This document shows, in pieces, positions 16,301 through 24,241 of a stretch of DNA of 49,784 nt. Origin of the DNA: an uncultured Bacillaceae bacterium (GTDB lineage: Bacteria; Bacillota; Bacilli; Bacillales; Caldibacillaceae); assembly GCA_937934645.1 (NCBI GenBank), contig CALGYZ010000069.1:1-49784 (forward strand). Reading direction: 5' to 3'. A program made the translations under genes and the position numbers. A model generated the notes under the pieces. That model saw only the letters and a program-made list of their open reading frames with translations, was not told the DNA's origin and searched no databases. Every line of letters starts with the position of its first letter. The first letter of the stretch is position 1.

Positions 16301-17224
16301 TCATGCCGGTTTTTGTTCATGGAAGACGGAACGATACGTTTTTTTTATTCCTTCTTTAATATCAACTTCTGCTTTCCATAGCAAGCTTTTTTCAGCCTTT
16401 TGGCTGTTCAGGCAACTATGTTTGATATCTCCCGGTCTGGGCGTTGTATAACGCACGGATACCGGTAGCGGATGAATTTCTTTTAAAATATGGACAATTT
16501 GATTGATTGATGTTCCCTTACCCCTGCTAATGTGAAAGATTTCATTATCCCCTCTTTCCATCGCCCGGACATTCGCTTTGACTACATCGGATACATAAAT
16601 AAAATCCCGGGTTTGTTCCCCGTCACCATGAATGGAAAGCGGGTCTCCTTTTTTCAGCCGGTTCAGGAATACGGCAATGACGCCGCCTTCCCCCTTGGGC
16701 GTTTGTCCAGGACCGTAGACATTTCCATACCGGAGAATTGTGTATTTAAGCCTATAAAGTTTGGCAAACAGGTCAATATACTTTTCCGCAGTCAGTTTGG
16801 ACAATCCGTAAAAAGAAGCCGGCATTGTGATATCGGTCTCGTGAATGAGCGGCTTTCCGGTTTGGCCGTAAACGGCGGATGTTGAGGCAAAAATGATTTT
16901 TTTAACTTTCGCGTCACGGCAGGCTTCTAAAATATTAATGGTTCCGTTGATGTTGATGTCCGCATCATGGGCAGGATTCCTGACAGAACTGGTGACATCG
17001 GCCTGCGCAGCCAAATGATAGACGAAATCCGGCTTTTCCCTGAGAATGATTTTTTTTGCATCCTTGCTCCGGATGTCCGTTTTGTACACGTATAAATTTT
17101 TCTTTTTGTCTGTAAACGGCCCGGGGTTCAGATCAATCATATGGACGTTGTGGTTATGGGCAAGTAATTGTCTGACCAAATGGGAACCGATAAAACCGCC
17201 GCCACCAGTAACAACAATTTTCAA
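16301..17224 (-). CDS. NAD-dependent sugar-nucleotide epimerase/dehydratase
   Basis: This is a 307-residue extended short-chain dehydrogenase. The NAD-binding motif GGGGFIGSHLV is at the N-terminus, the catalytic pair is in YGLSK, and Ser/Thr lies in FASTSAVYG. GNVYGPGQ and GDGEQTRDFIYVSDV are typical of UDP-glucose/UDP-glucuronate 4-epimerases and relatives. I chose the TTG at 17224, which directly precedes the KIVVTGGGG strand and has GAGGTGG five bases upstream; the frame is open to 17272. It probably forms an operon with cysC behind a promoter that fits sigma-K or sigma-A. It would make a nucleotide sugar for the neighbouring glycosyltransferases. Confidence 0.85.
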   Translation of the reverse strand: MKIVVTGGGGFIGSHLVRQLLAHNHNVHMIDLNPGPFTDKKKNLYVYKTDIRSKDAKKIILREKPDFVYHLAAQADVTSSVRNPAHDADININGTINILEACRDAKVKKIIFASTSAVYGQTGKPLIHETDITMPASFYGLSKLTAEKYIDLFAKLYRLKYTILRYGNVYGPGQTPKGEGGVIAVFLNRLKKGDPLSIHGDGEQTRDFIYVSDVVKANVRAMERGDNEIFHISRGKGTSINQIVHILKEIHPLPVSVRYTTPRPGDIKHSCLNSQKAEKSLLWKAEVDIKEGIKKTYRSVFHEQKPA

Positions 17225-17250
17225 TTTGTCCACCTCAAGAAAGTTTTTAG

Positions 17251-17278
17251 CATTATATGTTAACAGAATCATTTTTGT
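17251..17278 (-). promoter_or_regulatory. Candidate sigma-K (or sigma-A) promoter of the epimerase-cysC operon
   Basis: On the minus strand ACA (plus 17276-17278), 16 bases, then CATATAATG (plus 17251-17259) match sigma-K (mACm-N16-CATAnnnTA) except at the last base. The same stretch contains TATAAT (plus 17252-17257) with no good sigma-A -35 box. It lies 27 bases before the TTG start. Confidence 0.45.
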
Positions 17279-17365
17279 ATAGATAGAAATCTATGAGGCG
17301 GAAAACTTTCCCTGGGATTTTATATTATTTATCAGAAATTTTTGTTAAGTATGGAATTCGTCTAT

Positions 17366-17393
17366 ACCGAGGAACGGAGTGACACATATTTTA
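17366..17393 (+). promoter_or_regulatory. Candidate sigma-K promoter of the sulfotransferase gene
   Basis: ACC (17366-17368), a 16-base spacer and CATATTTTA (17385-17393) give a full match to the CATAnnnTA -10 and a good -35 of the mother-cell sporulation factor sigma-K. I see no sigma-A promoter in the short interval. Transcription should begin near 17400, just before the coding start. Confidence 0.55.
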
Positions 17394-17428
17394 CAACAGT
17401 ATCCGTATATTACTGACGGCACAGGGAA

Positions 17429-18229
17429 GTGACGAGGTTGAATGAAAAAACGGAATTGCTGAATAAATTATTACGGTTCCGCATTCCCCATTACCATGAT
17501 GATTTTCCGCTCATTTTATTCTGGAGCCAAAGAAGCGGTTGTACGACGTTACTAAAATGGTTTTATTTTCAAACCGGTCTTTTGAAAACAGCACTGGATT
17601 ATCATCCATGGATCCACTTTTATGACCAGCAGGTGTACAAAAAACGATCCGGTCATTTGGAAAGAATCCGGGAAAGCTTGTTAAAAGGAAAGAAAAAAAC
17701 GGTAAAACTCGTTAGAAATCCGTATAAACGGGCGGTCAGCCAATTTTTAATCCTGGCTACCAATAAGGGGAATGAACATTGGAACAATGAATGGAAAAAA
17801 ATAAGAAAATATTTTTATCATCACCCGGACAGTCCGAGAGGCATCAATTTTAAACAATTTTTGCAATACATTCGGGATGCATCAGGGTATGATAATCATT
17901 TTTCCCCTCAATATGTGGAGGGAGAAGAATACTTTGTGAAGAATTTTATTTATTTGGAACATTTTAACAGAGATATCGGAACAATGGAAAGAATATACGG
18001 TCTGAAAAAATCGGATCCGGCGGCATTGTCAAAATCCAGTCACCATCTTTCCCCATCAATGACCTTGAAGGGAAAATATGCAGAGTGCGAGATTACATGG
18101 GACACTTTCCGGTCCAACCGTTTCCCCACTTACGAAAGTTTTTATGATCCGGAAGCGGTCGCGCTTGTCAACACAATATTTCATAAAGATTTTGAAATGT
18201 ACGGTTATCGAAAAGTGATGCCAAAATAA
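17429..18229 (+). CDS. PAPS-dependent sulfotransferase family protein
   Basis: The product is about 266 residues. The N-terminal ILFWSQRSGCTTLLKWF is the 5'-phosphosulfate loop (P-loop-like, Ser/Gly/Thr with a following Lys). VKLVRNPYKRAVSQF is the 3'-phosphate-binding motif with the conserved Arg and Ser. Together these define PAPS-dependent carbohydrate sulfotransferases of the Sulfotransfer_2 type. There is no signal peptide, so it acts in the cytosol on a sugar or glycolipid precursor. The start is uncertain: GTG 17429 opens the frame, while TTG 17438 or 17456 are alternatives. It diverges from the epimerase-cysC operon, which would provide its sulfuryl donor. Confidence 0.8.
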   Translation: MTRLNEKTELLNKLLRFRIPHYHDDFPLILFWSQRSGCTTLLKWFYFQTGLLKTALDYHPWIHFYDQQVYKKRSGHLERIRESLLKGKKKTVKLVRNPYKRAVSQFLILATNKGNEHWNNEWKKIRKYFYHHPDSPRGINFKQFLQYIRDASGYDNHFSPQYVEGEEYFVKNFIYLEHFNRDIGTMERIYGLKKSDPAALSKSSHHLSPSMTLKGKYAECEITWDTFRSNRFPTYESFYDPEAVALVNTIFHKDFEMYGYRKVMPK

Positions 18230-18230
18230 A

Positions 18231-18254
18231 AATCCGCTTATTCCAAGCGGATTG
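18231..18254 (-). terminator. Shared terminator of the sulfotransferase and GT4 genes
   Basis: AATCCGCTT (18231-18239) pairs with AAGCGGATT (18245-18253). On the minus strand the stem is followed by TTTTTATTTTGG, so it best serves the glycosyltransferase ending at 18265. Confidence 0.75.
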
Positions 18255-18264
18255 TAAACCATTT

Positions 18265-19341
18265 TCAGTTTACTGCACCAATCTGCCGTAACATTTCGAG
18301 GAAGTGATCCGCATATTTTTCCGGGCTGAATTGTTGTTCTACGTGCCGGACACCGTTATCGCGGATTTGTTCGCGCAGACGTTTGTTTGTCATCAATTCC
18401 ATCCCTTCCGTGACTGCTTCCTGGATGTTTCCCAGCGTATAATACTTGCCGGTGGAATTATGAATGATCATGCTTTTCACCCCGTCTGAATCGGTCGTTA
18501 ACACGGGGCATCGGCAAATCAACGCTTCCAGGACCGAATAAGGCGCGCCTTCAGCTTCAGATGTGGAACAGAGAAATCCGCCGGACTCACCGATCAGGGA
18601 AAACATCCGGGCCATTTGTTTATGGGGAAGATTTGTATGGCGGAGGATCTTTTTTTCCAATTGCAATTCACGGACTAACGTATGAAATTTTTTCCGTTCA
18701 CGAGCATCGCTGATTGTTGGATCTTCGAACATCATTAATTGAATGTTCGGATTATGTTCGTTGATGAACCGGGCGCCGATTTTGAGAAATTCACTCCAGT
18801 TTTTGTTCGCTACAATTCTCCCGATCCAGGCAATAATCGGATGTTCCGGTTTCGGCACCGGGACATAGGAAAACTTTTTTGTATCGAAACAATTGTTGAA
18901 ATGAAAGCTGGGAACACCAGGGAAAATTTCACGGAACAGCTGTGCAATATAGGGTGTTTTCGGATTTAATAATCCGTCCACGTATTTTTCAACATACGGA
19001 GCAAATTTCTTAAATAGTCTCCGGGCAGTTTCTTTTGGACCGTATCCTTGAATTTCCACAATGATTTTCCCTTGATAACCGAAGGAACGGATTTTTGGCA
19101 ATGCCGGGAAATCTGATGTCACCACAATGGCTGTATAATTACCGTTTTCAATAATGTTCCGGATTTTGTCATCGTCCCGGGTAATATAAACGGGGGCTTC
19201 ATGATCATTGATTAACTCCCGCCTCTTTTCATAATAAAGGAAATGGCTCTGGATATTGACTTTTTTCAAAGCCCTGCTCCGTTCGCGGTTTAATGTTTCT
19301 ACACCGCCGCTGGGAACATAGTAAATAAATAAAACATTCAT
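18265..19341 (-). CDS. Glycosyltransferase family 4 protein
   Basis: The 358-residue protein has the two Rossmann halves of a GT-B glycosyltransferase. The N-terminus is MNVLFIYYVPSGGVETLNRE, and the acceptor half precedes IIAWIGRIVANKNWSEFL. The donor-site motif is SEAEGAPYSVLEALICRCPV, the family E-x7-E signature, followed by LTTDSDGVKSMI. It transfers a sugar from a nucleotide donor at the cytoplasmic face. The ATG at 19341 follows GGGGGA and five bases; the frame is open to 19395. It carries the best sigma-K promoter match of the cluster, which points to expression in the late mother cell. The donor sugar is unknown. Confidence 0.88.
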   Translation of the reverse strand: MNVLFIYYVPSGGVETLNRERSRALKKVNIQSHFLYYEKRRELINDHEAPVYITRDDDKIRNIIENGNYTAIVVTSDFPALPKIRSFGYQGKIIVEIQGYGPKETARRLFKKFAPYVEKYVDGLLNPKTPYIAQLFREIFPGVPSFHFNNCFDTKKFSYVPVPKPEHPIIAWIGRIVANKNWSEFLKIGARFINEHNPNIQLMMFEDPTISDARERKKFHTLVRELQLEKKILRHTNLPHKQMARMFSLIGESGGFLCSTSEAEGAPYSVLEALICRCPVLTTDSDGVKSMIIHNSTGKYYTLGNIQEAVTEGMELMTNKRLREQIRDNGVRHVEQQFSPEKYADHFLEMLRQIGAVN

Positions 19342-19377
19342 AATGATCCCCCTGAAATGAATTAGATTCCTTTTTAC

Positions 19378-19405
19378 TAAAGTATGCAGAGTCATGGAAA
19401 ACGGT
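19378..19405 (-). promoter_or_regulatory. Candidate sigma-K promoter of the GT4 gene
   Basis: On the minus strand AACC (plus 19403-19406), 16 bases, then CATACTTTA (plus 19378-19386) match the sigma-K consensus mACm-N16-CATAnnnTA at every defined position. The -10 box is 37 bases before the start codon. Confidence 0.6.
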
Positions 19406-19447
19406 TTTTTTACAGGGATGAAAAAATCTCCCTGAAAGGAGGGAAAG

Positions 19448-20170
19448 ATGATGTCCGATCAACCGCTTGTCACCATCCTGATTCCGTTTTACAATTGTCC
19501 GTATGTCGGCCAGGCGATCCAGAGTGCGTTAAAGCAGACTTATCCCCGGACCGAAGTGATTGTCATTAATGATGGCTCGACGAAACATACCGAGCTCGTT
19601 AATCCCTACCGGTCAAAAATTGTCTATCTGGAAAAAGAAAATGGCGGGGTTGCTTCCGCCATCAATCTAGGCATCAGCCATGCAAAGGGGGATTATGTTT
19701 CCTGGCTTAGCTCGGATGATTTGTTCCATCTGAACAAAGTTGAACGGCAAGTCCGCTTTATGAAGAAGAAAAAATCATTTTTAAGTTTTACAAATTTTCA
19801 TATTATCGATAAAAATAACCGGATTACAAGGGCTGATGCAGGATATCCGTTTAAAAACGATGATGAAATTTTAAAGGTACTCCAGCGCAGTAATCCGATT
19901 AACGGTTGTACAGTGATGATGAAAAAGGAAGTTTTTCAAACGATTGGACTGTTTAATGAAAAACTCCGGTTTACCCAGGATTATGAATTTTGGTTGCGCA
20001 CAGCATTGAAATACCGGCTTCATTATCTTCCGGAAACATTAACGAACTACCGGATTCATGATCAAATGGGAACAGTCCGTTATCGGCAGGAGCTAATGGA
20101 TGAATTCAAACTTGTCAGGAGACAATACCGGGAAAAAATCAGGGAGAGAATTTTACAATTAAAAAAATAA
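19448..20170 (+). CDS. Glycosyltransferase family 2 protein
   Basis: The 240-residue enzyme has a GT-A fold: PLVTILIPFYNCPYVGQAI at the N-terminus, VIVINDGSTKHTE, the metal-binding region WLSSDDLF, and the acceptor-side segment NPINGCTVMMKKEVFQTIGLF. FTQDYEFWLR is the usual Asp/Glu base motif. It resembles CgeD/SpsA-type and other surface-glycan glycosyltransferases. The ATG follows AAAGGAGGG. It diverges from the GT4 gene. I could not identify a clear promoter in the 106-base gap on its strand. Confidence 0.87.
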   Translation: MMSDQPLVTILIPFYNCPYVGQAIQSALKQTYPRTEVIVINDGSTKHTELVNPYRSKIVYLEKENGGVASAINLGISHAKGDYVSWLSSDDLFHLNKVERQVRFMKKKKSFLSFTNFHIIDKNNRITRADAGYPFKNDDEILKVLQRSNPINGCTVMMKKEVFQTIGLFNEKLRFTQDYEFWLRTALKYRLHYLPETLTNYRIHDQMGTVRYRQELMDEFKLVRRQYREKIRERILQLKK

Positions 20171-20183
20171 ACCCGTGCAGGAC

Positions 20184-21476
20184 TCATTTATCGTGTTCCG
20201 GCACGACGGTTTTTCTTTTGCTGATCACTGTAAGGTTTCTGCCTTTCTTTTTTGCTTCATATAATGCTTCGTCAGCCCGTTTAAACCAGTCTTCAAACTT
20301 TTCATTACGAATTCTTTCCGCAACACCGAAACTGGCCGTCAGCTTTCCGGCTATTGGAAAAGAATATGTTGCCATGACTTCCCGGATTTTTTCAGCAGTA
20401 TGTGATGCTTCCATCAGGTTTTGGTCCGGCATAATGATGCAAAACTCTTCCCCGCCAAGACGTACGACAACATCTTCTTTACCCGTAAATTTGAGGAATA
20501 AACGGGCTGCTTCCTTTAATACTTTATCTCCGGCTTGATGGCCAAACCGGTCATTCACCCGTTTAAAATGATCCAGGTCAATTAAAATCATCGATAAAAT
20601 CCGGCTTTCCCTGTTCGCCCGGCGGATTTCTTCTTTTATCCGGTGATTAAAGTAGTAGCGGTTGTATAGTCCCGTTAATTCATCGCGGACAGCCAGTCGG
20701 TTCAGTGCTTGATTTTTCTTTTTCAATTCCTCAGTCAACTGTATTAACATTTTATTATTTTTTTCCAGCTGTTCTTGCATCTGCTTTGTTGCTGTTATAT
20801 CCCTGCCTGAAGAATAAATATAATCCCCGTCCGGCCGGGAGTGCCATTCAATATAGATCCAATTGCCACTTTTTGTCCGTACCCGGTTAACAAACTTCGT
20901 AACCGACCGCTGTTTTTTTAAATGCTCCAGCGCCTGTTTTGCTGCGTTATGGTCTTCCGGATGGATCATGGAAAAATAATTTGTACCTTCGAGTTCTTCC
21001 CGTTTATACCCTAAAATATGTTCAAAGGCCGGGTTCACCACTAAAAAATACCCCTCTGTGTTGGACACACACAGCATATCGATATTTACTTTAAAAAATC
21101 CTTCAAGAATTTTTTCCTGTAAATATTCCTTGGTAACATCATAATGAAGAGAGGCAAAGGTTTCACAATCTAGTGGAAACAAAACAACCCGGATCCATTT
21201 TCCGATTGCCGGCAGATGGATCTGGATTGTTGTTTCCCTCCTGCGGCAAACGGCTTCTTGCAGCGAATTTCGCCATTCATTTTCCCCCTGCCAGCCGGAA
21301 GGAAACAAATCATAAAATTGTTTATCGTGAAACCTGAGATGCTCTAAATCTAACATTTTTTTATAAGCGCGGTTAACGGCTAAAAATTTATAGTCAACAG
21401 GCCGGTCATGATTGTCTTTTATCACACGAAAAATGCAATACGGTGTTGGCGAATGTTCGAAGAATGTCTTCAGCAA
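20184..21476 (-). CDS. Diguanylate cyclase with two PAS domains
   Basis: The cytosolic protein of about 430 residues has two PAS-like sensor domains (about 5-115 and 120-235). The second ends WIYIEWHSRPDGDYIYSSGRD, typical of a PAS/PAC unit. A short coiled coil and a C-terminal GGDEF domain follow. The active site reads LGGEEF, so cyclic di-GMP synthesis from GTP is likely. The residues five before it read GKED instead of RxxD, so the allosteric inhibitory I-site looks degenerate. There is no EAL domain or membrane segment. I prefer TTG 21476 because AAAGGGGA lies seven bases upstream; the frame opens at 21503. Confidence 0.87.
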   Translation of the reverse strand: MLKTFFEHSPTPYCIFRVIKDNHDRPVDYKFLAVNRAYKKMLDLEHLRFHDKQFYDLFPSGWQGENEWRNSLQEAVCRRRETTIQIHLPAIGKWIRVVLFPLDCETFASLHYDVTKEYLQEKILEGFFKVNIDMLCVSNTEGYFLVVNPAFEHILGYKREELEGTNYFSMIHPEDHNAAKQALEHLKKQRSVTKFVNRVRTKSGNWIYIEWHSRPDGDYIYSSGRDITATKQMQEQLEKNNKMLIQLTEELKKKNQALNRLAVRDELTGLYNRYYFNHRIKEEIRRANRESRILSMILIDLDHFKRVNDRFGHQAGDKVLKEAARLFLKFTGKEDVVVRLGGEEFCIIMPDQNLMEASHTAEKIREVMATYSFPIAGKLTASFGVAERIRNEKFEDWFKRADEALYEAKKKGRNLTVISKRKTVVPEHDK

Positions 21477-21623
21477 TGTTCTCTCCCCTTTGCCGCTAAA
21501 CAATTTTATCCATAAATATAAACAATCCGGAATGGATCTTTAGACCTGGTTCTTTACACCTCATTTTTATTATATAATATAACAAAAATATATCTTAAAT
21601 GATGACTGACACCTTTAATAAAA

Positions 21624-21650
21624 AATCAGGCCGTGTCACCTGGCCTGATT
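21624..21650 (-). terminator. Terminator of aroD
   Basis: AATCAGGCC (21624-21632) pairs with GGCCTGATT (21642-21650), and the minus strand continues into TTTTTATTAAAGG. Confidence 0.8.
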
Positions 21651-21693
21651 CGTTTTGTTATGCGGATATTTTTTAGTTTATGAAACTTTCCGC

Positions 21694-22461
21694 TTATTTA
21701 CCGCTATGTTTATGAATAATTTCTAAAACGTCCTTTAATTCGGAAGCGGGAATTTGTCCCGGAGCGGACGTATGTTTTCCAGAACCGAAAGTACAAGATG
21801 ATCCAAACACTTCACCGGATAGCCTGCTGATCAATCCGGCTTTGCCCATCGCCATGGTAATTAACGGTCTTTCCGCATATTTTTCCTGCATTGTACAGGT
21901 CGCATCCAATAATGTAAGTACATCACGGACATTTTCTGGCATCACAGCTATTTTCAAAATATGGGCTCCGTATTTTTGCATTTTCCGCAAGCGGTGAATG
22001 ATTTCTTTCTTTTCCGGTGTCTGCCGGAAGTCATGATTGGAGCAAATAATATATTTTCCGTTTTCTTCTGCTTGACGGATTAATCCTTTTAATTCTGTTC
22101 CGGCTGTAAACAGTTCAATATCAATGAGATCGACGCCAGGGGAACGGATGGCTTCTTTAATTAGTTGAATATAATAATCATGGGAAACCGGTTTGTTCCC
22201 ACCTTCATTTACCGTCCGGAAGGTAAAGATCAGCGGAATATTCCCGGTTTCCGCAGCTAAGTTTCCCAGCATATTCCGTACAGCGTTGATATCTTCAACA
22301 TGTTTATATTGATCGGCCCGCCATTCGATTAAATCCGGCTTTCCCTTTTTTATTTCCTGTAATTCTGCGATTAATGTCCTGTCATCCGTTTCCATCAGCG
22401 GAATAATGATTTTTGGTTGCCCTTCCCCGATCACTGTGTTTTTTACAATAACCGTTTTCAT
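21694..22461 (-). CDS. aroD: 3-dehydroquinate dehydratase, type I
   Basis: The 255-residue enzyme removes water from 3-dehydroquinate through a Schiff base. The substrate motif LIEWRAD, the catalytic His in SNHDF and the Schiff-base Lys in HILKIAVMP are present, as are the late IPLMETD-like and FGSGKHTSAPGQI segments. It supplies the one shikimate-pathway step missing from the operon upstream, but it is separated from that operon by a terminator and by the proline dehydrogenase gene. The ATG follows GGAGGAACG. A TATAAT lies in the preceding gap, but no good -35 box accompanies it. Confidence 0.95.
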   Translation of the reverse strand: MKTVIVKNTVIGEGQPKIIIPLMETDDRTLIAELQEIKKGKPDLIEWRADQYKHVEDINAVRNMLGNLAAETGNIPLIFTFRTVNEGGNKPVSHDYYIQLIKEAIRSPGVDLIDIELFTAGTELKGLIRQAEENGKYIICSNHDFRQTPEKKEIIHRLRKMQKYGAHILKIAVMPENVRDVLTLLDATCTMQEKYAERPLITMAMGKAGLISRLSGEVFGSSCTFGSGKHTSAPGQIPASELKDVLEIIHKHSGK

Positions 22462-22556
22462 GATTTTCGTTCCTCCGAATAGAATATATAACTGAATGTT
22501 TTTAATACTTAGATTATAACACAGTTCTATAGAAAACTATGGAAATTTCGGTAGAT

Positions 22557-23564
22557 TTAAGGATTGTTCCCCTTTTTTCTTTTTTTCCGGTACAGGATAA
22601 AAGCGGATAATGCCACTACCCCCGAAATGACTGGTCCTTTTTTCAGCCGGTTTTCTTCCGTATAAAACATTTCTTTCATTAATAACTGGATATTTTGCGG
22701 TCTTTCAGCCAAACGGCGCATGTAATATCCGAACCACTCATGCCCGTAAGGCAGATAAATCGTTATCCGGTAGCCTTCTTTTAACAGTTCTTTTTGCAAA
22801 TCTTCACGGAAACCGTATAAAAATTGGAAGTCGAACCGTTCAGAAGGAATCTTGTTCGCTTGGATGAATGCTGTTAACTCACGGATGATTCTGTGGTCAT
22901 GGGTAGCGATGGAAGTAAAGGCGGGGCTGGAGAGTCTCTTTTTTGCGAGCTTGAGGAAATTATGGTAAATCTCTTCATCCGATTGGAAGGCAACATTCGC
23001 ATTTTCCCTGTACGCTCCTTTCACGATCCGGACGCGGACATCTTCCAGTTCGGAGAGTGCTTTTTCTGCACAATGAAGATATGATTGGATGACTGTTCCG
23101 ACACCGGCATATTGTTTTCGAAGTCTTTTCAATATATTGATTGTTGGATGAAACCGGCTGTAATCTTCCATGTCGATATTGACAAAAATACCGTACTCCT
23201 CTGCTATTGCCAAAATCTTTTTCATATTTTCCAAGCAAACATCGTACCCGATATCAAGTCCAAGCTGGGATAATTTGACGGACACATGACAATCCAATTG
23301 ATGGATAGAAACCGATTCCAACAAGTTCAAAATTTCATTCGTTGCTTGATCTGCTTCTTTACGGTTCCGGACAAATTCGCCAAGATGGTCGGCGGTGCAA
23401 TGATATCCTTTTCTATTCATTTCTTTTATTGTTTCAATGACTGACGGTAAATCCGTTCCGGCAATAAAACGGCCCGCCAGATGTGTTCCCCACTTCTTCG
23501 CCGCGTGGTTTAACCACGGGTTTTCGGACAAGCGGATGAAGAAACGCTTGGCTAAATTTTCCAC
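22557..23564 (-). CDS. Proline dehydrogenase with a C-terminal membrane tail
   Basis: The 335-residue FAD enzyme oxidises proline to pyrroline-5-carboxylate. It has the PRODH barrel motifs DHLGEFV, FVNIDMEDY, RIVKGAY, TSIATHD, FDFQFLYG and the substrate motif YYMRRLAERP. B. subtilis FadM/PutB-like enzymes, near 300 residues, end soon after that motif. Here about 40 more residues follow, with a hydrophobic stretch GPVISGVVALSAFILY and a basic tail RKKRKK, which look like a membrane anchor. The GTG start follows GGGAGGGA. No P5C dehydrogenase is adjacent. Confidence 0.9.
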   Translation of the reverse strand: MENLAKRFFIRLSENPWLNHAAKKWGTHLAGRFIAGTDLPSVIETIKEMNRKGYHCTADHLGEFVRNRKEADQATNEILNLLESVSIHQLDCHVSVKLSQLGLDIGYDVCLENMKKILAIAEEYGIFVNIDMEDYSRFHPTINILKRLRKQYAGVGTVIQSYLHCAEKALSELEDVRVRIVKGAYRENANVAFQSDEEIYHNFLKLAKKRLSSPAFTSIATHDHRIIRELTAFIQANKIPSERFDFQFLYGFREDLQKELLKEGYRITIYLPYGHEWFGYYMRRLAERPQNIQLLMKEMFYTEENRLKKGPVISGVVALSAFILYRKKRKKGNNP

Positions 23565-23651
23565 ATTTGATTCCCTCCCCTCTCTTTGATCCGGCTATGC
23601 TATATGTATATTGGGATTTATTTTGTAATATTATTTTTCTTTGAAAATAAA

Positions 23652-23680
23652 AAAGAGTCCCGGTCATCGCGGAACTCTTT
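23652..23680 (-). terminator. Terminator of the aroB-aroK operon
   Basis: AAAGAGTCCCG (23652-23662) pairs with CGGAACTCTTT (23670-23680) with one G-U pair. The minus strand then reads TTTTTTATTTTC. It separates the operon from the proline dehydrogenase gene. Confidence 0.8.
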
Positions 23681-23684
23681 GCTA

Positions 23685-24239
23685 TTAGCGGGAAGAAGTT
23701 TGTTCAGGGTCAAGCAGTTGATGTTTTTTCATCACATGAATAAGCTTTTCCACTGTTTCTTGCAAAGTCTTGTCGTTATGAATCACTTCATCTGCGTATT
23801 TTTTATAGAGACCGTATCTTTCTTTATATAATGTATACAAACGATCTTTGCCGTCTTTCAACAGCGGACGGCTTTCTGTATGAATATCGCTGAAAATGAA
23901 TTCCAGCGGACGGTCCAAAAAAACGATGATGCCGTTTTTCCGGAGAGCTTCCATATTTTCACGCCTTTTGACGACTCCCCCGCCAGTTGCGATAATATAC
24001 CCTTTTTTTTCACCAATCTCCCGGCAAACTTCTGTTTCAATATTCCGGAAATGCTCCTCTCCTTTTTCAAACAGCCGGGGAATGGATTGGCCGGTTGTTT
24101 GGACGATATATTCATCCAGATCGATAAATTGTTTGTTCGTTAATTTTGCCAGCCGTTTTCCGACCGTTGTTTTTCCACATCCCGGCATACCGATTAACAC
24201 GAGTTGGCTTTTCATTTCCTTCACACTCTCTGTTTCCAA
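23685..24239 (-). CDS. aroK: Shikimate kinase
   Basis: The 184-residue enzyme phosphorylates shikimate with ATP. Its P-loop is GMPGCGKTTVGKRLA, the shikimate-binding Asp is in FIDLDEYI, and the Arg segments are RNIETEVCREIG and ATGGGVVKRRENME. DRPLEFIFSDI and RPLL form the lid region. The frame opens at TTG 24239, two bases after the aroE stop; the ATG at 24215 (KEMKSQLVLIG) is an equally good start. It is the last gene of the operon. Confidence 0.93.
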   Translation of the reverse strand: METESVKEMKSQLVLIGMPGCGKTTVGKRLAKLTNKQFIDLDEYIVQTTGQSIPRLFEKGEEHFRNIETEVCREIGEKKGYIIATGGGVVKRRENMEALRKNGIIVFLDRPLEFIFSDIHTESRPLLKDGKDRLYTLYKERYGLYKKYADEVIHNDKTLQETVEKLIHVMKKHQLLDPEQTSSR

Positions 24240-24241
24240 GG

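Noticed and set aside
19342..19447. Sigma-K promoter for the GT2 gene on the plus strand
   Set aside because: CATA-like boxes upstream (near 19317 and 19339) lack the TA end or a correctly spaced AC.
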